A stretch of DNA of 38,172 nucleotides from Planctomycetota bacterium. GTDB lineage: Bacteria; Planctomycetota; Phycisphaerae; WQYP01. Below, in pieces: positions 24,510 through 32,469 of the stretch. Numbering within the stretch: position 1 is the stretch's first letter; each line of letters begins with the position of its first letter. The DNA is taken from positions 1 to 38,172 of the forward strand of contig JAJZNX010000196.1 in assembly GCA_021852275.1 (NCBI GenBank). Direction: 5' to 3'. The position numbers were made by a program, and so were the translations under genes. The notes beneath the pieces are model-generated. The model worked only from the letters and a program-made list of their open reading frames with translations. It was not told where the DNA came from and did no database searches.

Positions 24510-25520
24510 ATGGACTTGGAACAACTGTTAAGTTCTGCCCGCACGGAACTCTCTGCGATTTCTTCACCAGAGCAGTTGGAGTCTTTTCGTGTAAAGTATC
24601 TGGGCACCAAGGGGTTGCTCAAGGAGGCCAGTGATCAACTGCGCACGATGCCACCGGAAGGCAAGCGGAGCTTTGGGCAGCAACTCAACACCGTTAAAGC
24701 CGCGATAACAAAAGAATTTGAAGAATGTCAGGCTCGAAGAGGTTCTACCTTGGAGCCGACTGGTCCGCTGGTGGATGTTACCGAGCCGGGGGTGCTGAAG
24801 TTTGACCATTACCGGCCGGGATCACTGCATTTGATAGGGCAAACCATAGATCGGTTGATTGACTTGTTTACGATGATGGGCTTCTCGGTGGCCAGCGGTC
24901 CGGAACTGGAAGACGAATTTCATAATTTTGAGGCTCTGAATGTGCCGTTGACGCATCCAGCCCGTGATCCGCTGGATAATTTTTATCTGGAAGGATCAGA
25001 GGGTGCGCCTCTGTACATGATGCGTTCGCAAACCAGCAGTGTGCAGATACGGGTGCTGGAAAAGCAGCGTCCGCCAATTCGTATTGTGGCTCCCGGCCGG
25101 GTGTATCGTCCGGATACGGTGGATGCAACGCACAGCTACATGTTTCATCAGTTGGAGGGATTGGTCGTGGATGAACATGTTACGATGGTGGATCTTAAAA
25201 CATGTATCGATCAGTTTGCCCGCGGATTCTTCGGAGCGGAGGTGAAAACCCGTTTCCGGCCGAGCTTTTTTCCGTTTACCGAACCGAGTGCGGAATTTGA
25301 TGTCAGCTTTGAGTTTGCCGATGGTACCACGAAATGGATGGAACTGGGCGGGTGCGGTATGGTGGACCCCAATGTGTTGCGGATGGTAAACGTGGATCCG
25401 GAAAAATATGCTGGCTTTGCCTTTGGGTTGGGGATTGAGCGCGTGGCCATGCGGCGACATGGGGTGGAGGATATTCGGGCTTTTTATGAAAATGATCTGC
25501 GATTTCTGCGGCAGTTTTAG
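24510..25520 (+). CDS. pheS: Phenylalanyl-tRNA synthetase alpha subunit
   Basis: A 336-residue class II synthetase catalytic subunit that charges tRNA-Phe as an alpha2-beta2 enzyme. The N-terminal coiled coil (1-~90) includes the conserved VKYLGTKGLLKE. Catalytic motifs include HPARDPLDNFYLE, LLRTQTS-like MMRSQTSSVQIRVLE, GRVYRPDTVDATHSYMFHQLEGLVVD (motif 2), and GLGIERVAMRRHGVEDIRAFYENDLRFLRQF (motif 3) at the C-terminus. The length is standard. pheT, normally adjacent, is absent: the next gene is aguB, so the beta subunit must be encoded elsewhere. Confidence 0.98.
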   Translation: MDLEQLLSSARTELSAISSPEQLESFRVKYLGTKGLLKEASDQLRTMPPEGKRSFGQQLNTVKAAITKEFEECQARRGSTLEPTGPLVDVTEPGVLKFDHYRPGSLHLIGQTIDRLIDLFTMMGFSVASGPELEDEFHNFEALNVPLTHPARDPLDNFYLEGSEGAPLYMMRSQTSSVQIRVLEKQRPPIRIVAPGRVYRPDTVDATHSYMFHQLEGLVVDEHVTMVDLKTCIDQFARGFFGAEVKTRFRPSFFPFTEPSAEFDVSFEFADGTTKWMELGGCGMVDPNVLRMVNVDPEKYAGFAFGLGIERVAMRRHGVEDIRAFYENDLRFLRQF

Positions 25521-25653
25521 CGGTGAAACGCCGCCACAGGCTAACGCCGGAGGATCCGCAATTTTATAAAAGGCACAACCTGATTTTACACTGGAGTAAA
25601 GCCGCGGCTTAAAAATCCCGGCATGGTGAATTGGTCAGCAACAGGAAACCACG

Positions 25654-26538
25654 ATGGCACGCACAGAAAAATTCAATGTGGGACTGGTGCAGATGAGTTG
25701 CGTGGATCATACAGCAACCAACATGGACAAGGCTGTAGCGCTCATACGGCAGGCGGCCCAACGCGGTGCGCAGGTGATCTGCACCCAGGAACTCTTTCGC
25801 AGTTTGTATTTCTGCCAGACCCAGGATTTGCAGCTTTTTGACCTGGCAGAGACGATTCCGGGGTCGTCCACGGAAGTTTTCGGGCGGCTGGCGAAAGAAC
25901 TGGGTGTGGTGCTGGTAGTGTCGCTGTTTGAGAAACGGGCGGCGGGAATTTATCACAATACCGCAGCGGTATTGGATGCCGATGGAGCATTGCTGGGTGT
26001 GTACCGTAAGATGCATATTCCGGATGATCCGCTGTATTTTGAGAAATACTATTTCACGCCGGGGGACCTGGGCTTTAAGGCCTTTGATACGCGATTTGGC
26101 CGGTTGGGGGTTTTGATCTGCTGGGATCAATGGTATCCGGAGGCGGCTCGGCTGACGGCCATGCAGGATGTGAGCGTACTGTTTTACCCCACCGCCATCG
26201 GCTGGCATCCCCGGGAAAAGGCGGAATTTGGTGAAGCCCAGGTTAGCGCCTGGCAAACGATGCAGCGATCACATGCGATTGCCAATGGCGTGTACGTAGC
26301 GGCGGTCAACCGCGTGGGACATGAAGGAGCGACGGGTGGCGGGATTGAATTTTTCGGCAGTTCATTTATCTGTGATCCGTTCGGGCGAGTGCTGGAACAG
26401 GCGGGACGGCGGGAAGAAGAAATATTAATTGCTGAAATTGATCCTGCCCAGCAGGAAATAACGCGACGCAACTGGCCATTTTTCCGGGATCGGCGTATTG
26501 AGTATTACGGCCCGTTGACCAAGCGTTTTGGCGACTAA
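25654..26538 (+). CDS. aguB: N-carbamoylputrescine amidohydrolase
   Basis: A 294-residue nitrilase-superfamily enzyme that hydrolyses N-carbamoylputrescine to putrescine, CO2 and ammonia. The catalytic triad is visible: Glu46 (CTQELFRSLYF), Lys119 (GVYRKMHIPDD) and Cys156 (GVLICWDQWYPEAAR). The substrate-type motifs DDPLYFEKYYFTPGD and FYPTAIGWHP are those of plant and bacterial AguB/NLP1. The start at 25654 has AGGAAA upstream. aguA, which makes its substrate, follows 69 bases later, confirming the pathway. No arginine decarboxylase gene is in the window. Confidence 0.96.
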   Translation: MARTEKFNVGLVQMSCVDHTATNMDKAVALIRQAAQRGAQVICTQELFRSLYFCQTQDLQLFDLAETIPGSSTEVFGRLAKELGVVLVVSLFEKRAAGIYHNTAAVLDADGALLGVYRKMHIPDDPLYFEKYYFTPGDLGFKAFDTRFGRLGVLICWDQWYPEAARLTAMQDVSVLFYPTAIGWHPREKAEFGEAQVSAWQTMQRSHAIANGVYVAAVNRVGHEGATGGGIEFFGSSFICDPFGRVLEQAGRREEEILIAEIDPAQQEITRRNWPFFRDRRIEYYGPLTKRFGD

Positions 26539-26607
26539 CATTCACGAGCCTGGTGCGGGTGAACAGGCTGGCCGCGAGCCTGTACCCGGTGGCTATCGAA
26601 AGGTTTT

Positions 26608-27720
26608 ATGGGCACAGTGCAGCAGAACAATTCCGTTCCTTCCAGACAGGGTTTTTCCATGCCGGCGGAATGGGACCGGCATGCCGCCACGTGGCTGGCC
26701 TGGCCGCATCATCGGGCGGATTGGCCGGGGAAATTTGGTCCGATTCCGTGGATATTTGCCGAAATTGTACGTTTGATTGCAGCCGGGGAAGTGGTGCACA
26801 TTCTGGTACAAGATGCCACTGAGCGAGCTGTGGCCAGGAAGATACTGGTGCGAAACCATGGTGAAGAATTTGGCAATGTCCGACTTCATATTCGCCCGAC
26901 CGATCGCATATGGACCCGCGATTCAGGCCCAACGATGGTGCGTCGAGGTCATGGTGCCGCAGCTCAATTAGCAGCCGTTGGCTGGCAGTTTAACGCGTGG
27001 GCAAAGTACAAAAACTATCTTCTGGACCAGCAGGTACCGCGGTTTATCGCCCGGTCGGCCGGTCTGTCTTTATATCAGCCGATGGTGAAGGGGACGGATG
27101 GAAAGCCACGGCGTTTTGTGCTCGAAGGAGGAAGCATAGATGTCAATGGCGCGGGCTGTGTTTTAACCACCGAAGAATGTTTGCTTTCGCCAAAGCAACA
27201 GCGCAATCCCGGACTGGATCAGGCGGCGGTGGAACATACTCTCTGTGATTTTCTGGGAGTGCAGAAAGTGCTGTGGCTGGGGCAGGGCATCGCCGGTGAT
27301 GATACACATGGTCATATTGATGACACCGCCAGGTTTACTGCTCCATCCACCATTGTCGCGTGTGTCGAGCCTGAGAAGCAGGATCCCAATCATCAGCCGC
27401 TGGCGGAAAATATGCGTCGGCTGAAAAAAATGCGAGATCACCGTGGACGCCCTTTTGACCTGGCGGAGCTGCCCATGCCCAAGCCGGTGATTTTTGATGG
27501 ACAGCGTCTGCCGGCGAGTTATGCCAATTTTTATGTCTGCAACGCCGGGGTGCTGGTGCCGGTCTTTAATGATCCAGCCGATGGTGCAGCACTGAAGGTA
27601 TTGGAGGCGTGTTTTACCGACCGTCCGGTGATACCCGTATATTGCCGCGATATGGCGTGGGGCTTGGGCACGTTACACTGCATGACACAACAGCAGCCGG
27701 CCGCAGCCAATGGCCGGTAA
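26608..27720 (+). CDS. aguA: Agmatine deiminase
   Basis: A 370-residue member of the porphyromonas-type peptidyl-arginine deiminase family that converts agmatine to N-carbamoylputrescine. Family features are MPAEWDRHAATWLAWPHH, DRIWTRDSGPTMV, LEGGSIDVNG, DDTHGHIDDTARF (catalytic His/Asp) and, at the C-terminus, LHCMTQQQP with the nucleophile Cys358. The ATG at 26608 has AAAGG upstream; translation might instead begin at the internal Met of MPAEW. Together with aguB it gives the two-step agmatine-to-putrescine route. A gap of 54 bases separates it from the epimerase gene. Confidence 0.96.
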   Translation: MGTVQQNNSVPSRQGFSMPAEWDRHAATWLAWPHHRADWPGKFGPIPWIFAEIVRLIAAGEVVHILVQDATERAVARKILVRNHGEEFGNVRLHIRPTDRIWTRDSGPTMVRRGHGAAAQLAAVGWQFNAWAKYKNYLLDQQVPRFIARSAGLSLYQPMVKGTDGKPRRFVLEGGSIDVNGAGCVLTTEECLLSPKQQRNPGLDQAAVEHTLCDFLGVQKVLWLGQGIAGDDTHGHIDDTARFTAPSTIVACVEPEKQDPNHQPLAENMRRLKKMRDHRGRPFDLAELPMPKPVIFDGQRLPASYANFYVCNAGVLVPVFNDPADGAALKVLEACFTDRPVIPVYCRDMAWGLGTLHCMTQQQPAAANGR

Positions 27721-27774
27721 AAAACATCAAGCTGCAGGACGGTATTGGCCCTGTGAGTATAAAGGTAATATGAC

Positions 27775-28665
27775 ATGAGAATTTTAGTAACTGGTGGCGC
27801 GGGATTTATTGGGTCCAATTTAGCCCACACGCTGCAGGGAAAAGGTCATGAAGTAGTGGTGCTGGATAATTTTTCATCCGGCAGTTTCCGCAATCTGATT
27901 GAATTCCACGGGGACGTGGTAGCCGGCGGATGCGATAACAGGCCCGCCGGGCACTTTGACATCGTCAGCCATCAGGCATCGATTACTGATACCACCGTGA
28001 CAGATCAGTTGGCTATGATGCGCAACAATGTGGAAGGCTTTCGCACGGTACTCTCATGGGCGGCTGGATGGAAGGCGAGGGTAGTATGGGCATCGTCGGC
28101 GGCGGTGTATGGGAATTTGCCGGCACCGATGCGTGAATCCATGAAACCTTCGCCGCTGAATGTGTATGGTTATTCCAAGCTGGCCATGGAACATCTGGCC
28201 CGGCGATGGCACCAGGAAACCAAACTGCCGATTATCGGACTGCGCTATTTTAATGTGTACGGTCCGGGAGAAGGGCACAAGGGCAAATTTGCTTCGATGA
28301 TTTATCAACTGGCCCAGCAGATGAAAAAGGGGCAGAGTCCGCGAATTTTTCATGATGGTGAGCAAAGACGTGATTTTGTCTGGATCGGTGATGTGCTGGC
28401 GGCCAATTTGCTGGCCATGCAGGCTCAAGGTTGCCACGTATGCAATGTCGGCAGCGGGCAGGGGGAAAGCTTTAACTCTGTGATTGCTGAGCTTAACAAG
28501 GTTTTGAAGACGCAACTGCATCCGGATTATTTCCCCAATCCGTACGATTTTTTTCAGAAGCACACACAGGCAGACATTTCGCAGGCTCGTACTGCTTTGG
28601 GGTATGCGCCGGAGGTTGGCTTGGCTGAGGGCATTGGGCATTATCATGCCTCCGGAGCGCTGTAA
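27775..28665 (+). CDS. NAD-dependent sugar epimerase, HldD-like (ADP-heptose 6-epimerase type)
   Basis: A 296-residue extended short-chain dehydrogenase. The N-terminal NAD loop is TGGAGFIGSN (6-15). The catalytic pair is Tyr131-xxx-Lys135 in SPLNVYGYSKLAMEH, and SSAAVYG supplies the Ser. FNVYGPGEGHKGKFASMIYQL closely follows the ADP-L-glycero-D-manno-heptose 6-epimerase (HldD/RfaD) signature, as does the RRDFVWIGDV segment. HldD makes the ADP-heptose used in lipopolysaccharide inner core. No other heptose genes adjoin, so a related UDP-sugar 4-epimerase function remains possible. It is followed immediately by a lipoprotein gene. Confidence 0.85.
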   Translation: MRILVTGGAGFIGSNLAHTLQGKGHEVVVLDNFSSGSFRNLIEFHGDVVAGGCDNRPAGHFDIVSHQASITDTTVTDQLAMMRNNVEGFRTVLSWAAGWKARVVWASSAAVYGNLPAPMRESMKPSPLNVYGYSKLAMEHLARRWHQETKLPIIGLRYFNVYGPGEGHKGKFASMIYQLAQQMKKGQSPRIFHDGEQRRDFVWIGDVLAANLLAMQAQGCHVCNVGSGQGESFNSVIAELNKVLKTQLHPDYFPNPYDFFQKHTQADISQARTALGYAPEVGLAEGIGHYHASGAL

Positions 28666-28666
28666 G

Positions 28667-29386
28667 ATGAGCCTGAGGCCAGGATGCGGTCACATGACAC
28701 AAACACCAGATGCGGATGTAGTCTGGTTTGCTCCCCTATGGCCCGGTTTTATTTCCTTGGTGGTGGTTGCTGCGGTGTTGCTGCTGAGCGGATGTGTGGC
28801 CATCAGGCCTCCGAAAATGAAGATGGCCCGCGGACCGGCACCGGGAGAGGCGGCAGTTGCCCGCTTTCTGGGCCGGCGGCCAAGTGCATTTTCCCGTTTG
28901 TTTACCGGTACGCTGGTGATGGCCCATCAGCACACGAAGGTCGTGGGGTTATGGCGGTTTCGATCACCATGGAGTTTTCGCCTGGTGGTGGCGGATATAA
29001 ATGGACGATTGCTTTTTGAGGTGCGTGCCAACTGGGCTGGCGTGCATGTGTTGCGATTAAGGCCAGGTTTTTCGAAGAAGTTGGCTTTGGCGATAGGGCA
29101 TGACTTTTCTCTGGCGACGCGGTTACCTTCTGAACGGGAGACAATACGTATAGGACGGCATCAGACCAGGATAGTGATGCGGGATGCGTGGGGGCATATC
29201 ATCATCTGGCAGTTTGCGGGGGCTGCGGGACATCTGCGGCAGATGCTGGTGCGGCGTGAGGCAGGCGATATTTTAACGGTGCAATATGATCGCTACGGCC
29301 CGGCTGGCTGGCCGGACCAGATGACGTTCTACAGGCCCGCGATGGATTACGCGCTGGAGATTCGATTTGGCCTCGTGGGGCATTAA
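28667..29386 (+). CDS. Predicted outer-membrane or periplasmic lipoprotein
   Basis: A ~239-residue protein with a lipobox: a hydrophobic stretch (PGFISLVVVAAVLLLSGCVA) ending LLSGC, the lipidation Cys. The mature part is predicted beta-rich (FTGTLVMAHQHTKVVGLWRFRSPWSFRLVVADINGRLLFEVRA...), similar in feel to LolA/LolB-fold or DUF4292-type lipoproteins, but I cannot name the family. The ATG at 28667 has GGAG upstream and begins one base after the epimerase stop; an ATG at 28694 is also possible. The ORF-track start at 28604 lies inside the epimerase gene and is unlikely. Last gene of the plus-strand run; it converges with ribD. Confidence 0.7.
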   Translation: MSLRPGCGHMTQTPDADVVWFAPLWPGFISLVVVAAVLLLSGCVAIRPPKMKMARGPAPGEAAVARFLGRRPSAFSRLFTGTLVMAHQHTKVVGLWRFRSPWSFRLVVADINGRLLFEVRANWAGVHVLRLRPGFSKKLALAIGHDFSLATRLPSERETIRIGRHQTRIVMRDAWGHIIIWQFAGAAGHLRQMLVRREAGDILTVQYDRYGPAGWPDQMTFYRPAMDYALEIRFGLVGH

Positions 29387-29454
29387 AATTCAGAGATCAG
29401 TCAGGCAAGTTGCATTCAACAGCAGTCTCCATTGACATGATGGGTGGGTGGAAG

Positions 29455-30585
29455 TTAAGCAGGTGGACGCAACAGGATGTGGATATCAGGTCCGAGTTGC
29501 TGGAGGACGAGGATTTTTCCTGGACAGGCCTGCGCCAGGCGTATGAATTGCCCTTCCACGGCATGGCGGGCCTGGGCATCGCCAAGAATAATGGGGGCGA
29601 TGTAGACGTGGATTTCGTCAGCCAGGTGCTCTGCCATCAGCGAAGCCATCAGTCGCGGGCCGCCTTCCACCAGAACGTTTGTCATGCCTCTGTGGCCAAG
29701 CTGTTGCAGGGCGCTGCGTAAGTTAAGGTGGCCATGGGCGTCGACATCAAGAGCTAACATTTCCACGCCGGCCTGGAGAAGCTTGTGGCGGCGGGCCAAG
29801 GCTGCGGGATCGAGATTTTTGCCATGGAACAGGAGGACCGGGATGGTAGCGGCGGTGTGCACCAGTTGCGAAGTTAAAGGCAACCGGCACTGACGATCGA
29901 GAACGACGCGGGTAGCCAGTCGTGGCGGTTTTTTATTGCCGGGCAATCGGGCGGTCAACTGTGGATTATCGGCTAACGCGGTGCCGATGCCGATGATAAT
30001 TCCATCCACCCCGGCTCGCAAAAGATGGACCTGCCTTCGGGACGCGGCGGAACTGATCCATTGGGACTGGTTGGTGCGATCAGCCACGCATCCATCCAGC
30101 GTCTGGGCCCATTTGGCAATCACGTAGGGCATGCCGGTGGCGAGGCGTTTGATGAAAGGGTTGTTGAGTTGGCGGGCCTGCTGCCGGCCCATGCCAACCC
30201 GCACTCTGATTCCCGCCCGCCGCAGTGTTGCAAAGCCATGACCACGGACCTGATGGTAAGGGTCCATCATAGCGGCTACGACGCATTTGACACCGGCATT
30301 GATCAAAGCCTGGGTGCAGGGGCCGGTTTTACCGGTATGGCAGCAGGGTTCAAGGGTTACATAGAGCGTAGCACCTCTGGCTTTGGCACCAGCCTGACGC
30401 AAAGCTTCGATTTCTGCGTGGGGACCGCCGAAGCGGCGGTGCCAACCGCGCCCTACAATGGTTTTGTCCCGGACAATAATGGCTCCCACCATGGGATTTG
30501 GCTCAACTAAGCCCCGTCCGCGGGCGGCCAGCTCCAGGGCCAACCGCATGTATTTTTCATCAGAATTTGGATTGTTCAGGGCCAT
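29455..30585 (-). CDS. ribD: Bifunctional riboflavin biosynthesis deaminase/reductase
   Basis: A 376-residue enzyme catalysing two consecutive steps of riboflavin synthesis: deamination of the diaminopyrimidine from GTP, then NADPH-dependent reduction of its ribose side chain. The N-terminal deaminase zinc motif is HAE (His56, Glu58) with EPCCHTGKTGPC (Cys81/82, Cys90). The C-terminal reductase domain begins near YVIAKWAQTLDGCVAD and includes SQWISS, IIGIGTALADNPQLTARLP and NVLVEGGPRLMASLM. The start at 30585 follows GAGG; the ORF-track Met is 6 codons upstream. It stands apart from other rib genes in the window. Confidence 0.96.
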   Translation of the reverse strand: MALNNPNSDEKYMRLALELAARGRGLVEPNPMVGAIIVRDKTIVGRGWHRRFGGPHAEIEALRQAGAKARGATLYVTLEPCCHTGKTGPCTQALINAGVKCVVAAMMDPYHQVRGHGFATLRRAGIRVRVGMGRQQARQLNNPFIKRLATGMPYVIAKWAQTLDGCVADRTNQSQWISSAASRRQVHLLRAGVDGIIIGIGTALADNPQLTARLPGNKKPPRLATRVVLDRQCRLPLTSQLVHTAATIPVLLFHGKNLDPAALARRHKLLQAGVEMLALDVDAHGHLNLRSALQQLGHRGMTNVLVEGGPRLMASLMAEHLADEIHVYIAPIILGDAQARHAVEGQFIRLAQACPGKILVLQQLGPDIHILLRPPA

Positions 30586-30675
30586 TTTTAACCTCAATGG
30601 CATTTTACGCCTGTATGTCGGCGGACCGATTGTTAATGCGGGGTATCTGCCGGTCGGTGCATTCCAGAGGGCACC

Positions 30676-30743
30676 TTGCTTTTTTTACCCCGGCCGCCTG
30701 ATATAATAACATGAGTGAACGATTCACGGACTTGTTTCGTGAA
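30676..30743 (+). promoter_or_regulatory. Promoter -10 and overlapping leader hairpins before the STN-like genes
   Basis: A perfect TATAAT lies at 30702-30707; the best upstream -35 (TTGCTT, 30676-30681) is 20 bases away, so the -35 is uncertain. Just downstream, GTGAA-CGA-TTCAC (30715-30727) and TTCACG (30723-30728)/CGTGAA (30738-30743) form two inverted repeats that share TTCAC and exclude each other. They lie at the expected transcript start and end about 14 bases before the AAGGAGG ribosome site. Confidence 0.5.
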
Positions 30744-30772
30744 GGTGTAACCCATTTAAGGAGGTTCATACC

Positions 30773-31585
30773 ATGTTACACGATCCCATCACAAACGCAG
30801 GTATCCGCCGCAACCCATACCAATACATGTGGACTGTGCGTTGGAGACTTCCGGTGACGGCCTTGCTGGCTTTGCTTGGTGTGGCGCTGCTGAATAAAAC
30901 TGCGGCCAGCGCGGCAGCCCAGAGTTACAGTGTTAATACCAAAAATGCGATTCGTTACATTTTACCGCATACGCGGATGAATAACGCTCCGTTTCAGGAT
31001 GCCGTTCAATATCTGCGCGATACAACCGGAGCGAATATTTTCGTGAACTGGGCGGCATTGGAAGCGGCCGGTGTCATGAAAACAAGTCCCATCGATTTGA
31101 ACTTGAGATATGTTTCGGCAGAAGAACTGGTCAACTTGATGCTGGCGCAGGTTTCGCCACAAACGCCGCTGATTTCGTATGTGCATGACAACGTGCTGAC
31201 CATTACGACGGTGGCGGAAGCGAACCAGCGGCGGGTAACACGGGTATACGACATTCAAGATTTGATCATGACGATTCCAAATTTCACCAATTTTCCGCAG
31301 TTTAATCTGCAGTCCGCAACGCAAAACACCAGCACCAGTGTAAGCAGCGGCAGTGCAGGCTCCGCGACAAATCAGGGTAATTTATTTGGAGGTAATGGCA
31401 ACGCAGCAAGCACGCCAACTTCAACACCGGCCACCCGGGCCAAGGCGATTGTGCGGCTCATCGAGCATACGATTCATCCAAGCCTGTGGACTTCCGGTGG
31501 GGGCCAATGCACGATCACATACTTTCGCGGGCAATTGGTGGTTAGTGCACCGGTGTATGTGCAACAGCTTATCGGAGGCCGTTGA
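30773..31585 (+). CDS. Exported STN/secretin-N-like protein (paralog 1)
   Basis: A 270-residue protein with a signal peptide (WRLPVTALLALLGVALLNKTAASAAA). It then has a secretin/TonB short N-terminal (STN)-like domain: NAPFQDAVQYLRDTTGANIFVNWAALEAAG, SAEELVNLMLAQV, ISYVHDNVLTITT. The motif RVTRVYDIQDLIMTIPNF and the C-terminal AIVRLIEHTIHPSLW...GQLVVSAPVYVQQLI recur in planctomycete secretin-related proteins. The intervening Ser/Gly/Asn/Thr-rich stretch is a likely flexible linker. It lacks a secretin pore domain. The start has AAGGAGG 7 bases upstream. Its neighbour is a clear paralog. Role unknown; periplasmic peptidoglycan- or protein-binding is plausible. Confidence 0.8.
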   Translation: MLHDPITNAGIRRNPYQYMWTVRWRLPVTALLALLGVALLNKTAASAAAQSYSVNTKNAIRYILPHTRMNNAPFQDAVQYLRDTTGANIFVNWAALEAAGVMKTSPIDLNLRYVSAEELVNLMLAQVSPQTPLISYVHDNVLTITTVAEANQRRVTRVYDIQDLIMTIPNFTNFPQFNLQSATQNTSTSVSSGSAGSATNQGNLFGGNGNAASTPTSTPATRAKAIVRLIEHTIHPSLWTSGGGQCTITYFRGQLVVSAPVYVQQLIGGR

Positions 31586-31605
31586 GGCTTAAGGCGGGGC
31601 CAGGC

Positions 31606-32469
31606 ATGAAGCGTACAGGGCTCTGGTATTGTTTCAACTCTGGTCGGAGGGCAGCGTCGTTTCTCCGGTGCCCGTGTTCTCTGACCGGCGTGGTTATAGC
31701 TTTGGCCGGCTTGGGTCTTGCCCCGATGCTGGTACAGGCGGCGGCGGCAGCTCCGGTCAGCACCCGTCCAGCGAAAGTCATCTTCCCCAAAGATCCGAAC
31801 TTTCGGCCTGCCGAAATCGGGCGCTGTGTTTTTGTGGTTAACGATGCGGCATTGCTGGCGCATGTTGTGCCGGCGCTGGTTCTCAAGCAGGTAACTCTTC
31901 CACAGATACTGGATAAGCTTTCCCGCATGACCAAAACCAATCTCGTGGGCAGTTGGGCGGCGATGCAACGCCGGCACATTGATCTGAAACGGCGTGAGAA
32001 TGTGCGGTTGGGGGTAGCGTCTTATAGACAAGATATGGTGGCGGTCCTCAAACAGTTTGCCCCGCATGTGCACATGGTGATTACCGCGCAGGAAAATGTT
32101 TTATTTGTTACGACACAGCAGCAGGATGATGAAACACTTATTACGCGGACCTATCACCTGGAGGATTTGATTGAAAACCTGCCGCGTATCATTCGCGCCG
32201 GTACCAATCTGGAGACTTTTCGCAAACCCGGCGCGAAAAACGTCGCCCGCAAGCCGGGACCGCATCATCCCATTACCACTAATATACTGGAATTGATTAC
32301 CAATACAGTGCGACCAAGAATATGGCTGAATCATGGCGGCAAGGCCAATATCAGTGAAGTGAACGATATGGTTACGGTTACGGCACCGGCCAGTGTTCAA
32401 GCCATTCTCAAGGGGCCTTCGCATTACAATCCCAATGCGGCACCGCTTTATCTGATGGTGAATTATTGA
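31606..32469 (+). CDS. Exported STN/secretin-N-like protein (paralog 2)
   Basis: A 287-residue protein from the ATG at 31606, picked over an upstream TTG because an AAGG-rich site precedes it. A signal peptide with a long n-region (SLTGVVIALAGLGLAPMLVQAAAAA) is followed by the same layout as paralog 1: VTLPQILDKLSRMTKTNLVGSWAAM, VAVLKQFAPHVHMVITAQENVLFVTT, RTYHLEDLIENLP, and a closing ILELITNTVRPRIWLNHGG...VTVTAPASVQAIL. Similarity to paralog 1 is clear in pattern but low in identity. Only 20 bases separate the two genes, so they are cotranscribed. Its stop overlaps the convergent ligase-like gene by 7 bases. Confidence 0.8.
   Translation: MKRTGLWYCFNSGRRAASFLRCPCSLTGVVIALAGLGLAPMLVQAAAAAPVSTRPAKVIFPKDPNFRPAEIGRCVFVVNDAALLAHVVPALVLKQVTLPQILDKLSRMTKTNLVGSWAAMQRRHIDLKRRENVRLGVASYRQDMVAVLKQFAPHVHMVITAQENVLFVTTQQQDDETLITRTYHLEDLIENLPRIIRAGTNLETFRKPGAKNVARKPGPHHPITTNILELITNTVRPRIWLNHGGKANISEVNDMVTVTAPASVQAILKGPSHYNPNAAPLYLMVNY

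Noticed and set aside
25599-25610. Perfect palindrome AAGCCGCGGCTT as a pheS terminator
   Set aside because: It has no loop and is not followed by a convincing T run in the plus direction.
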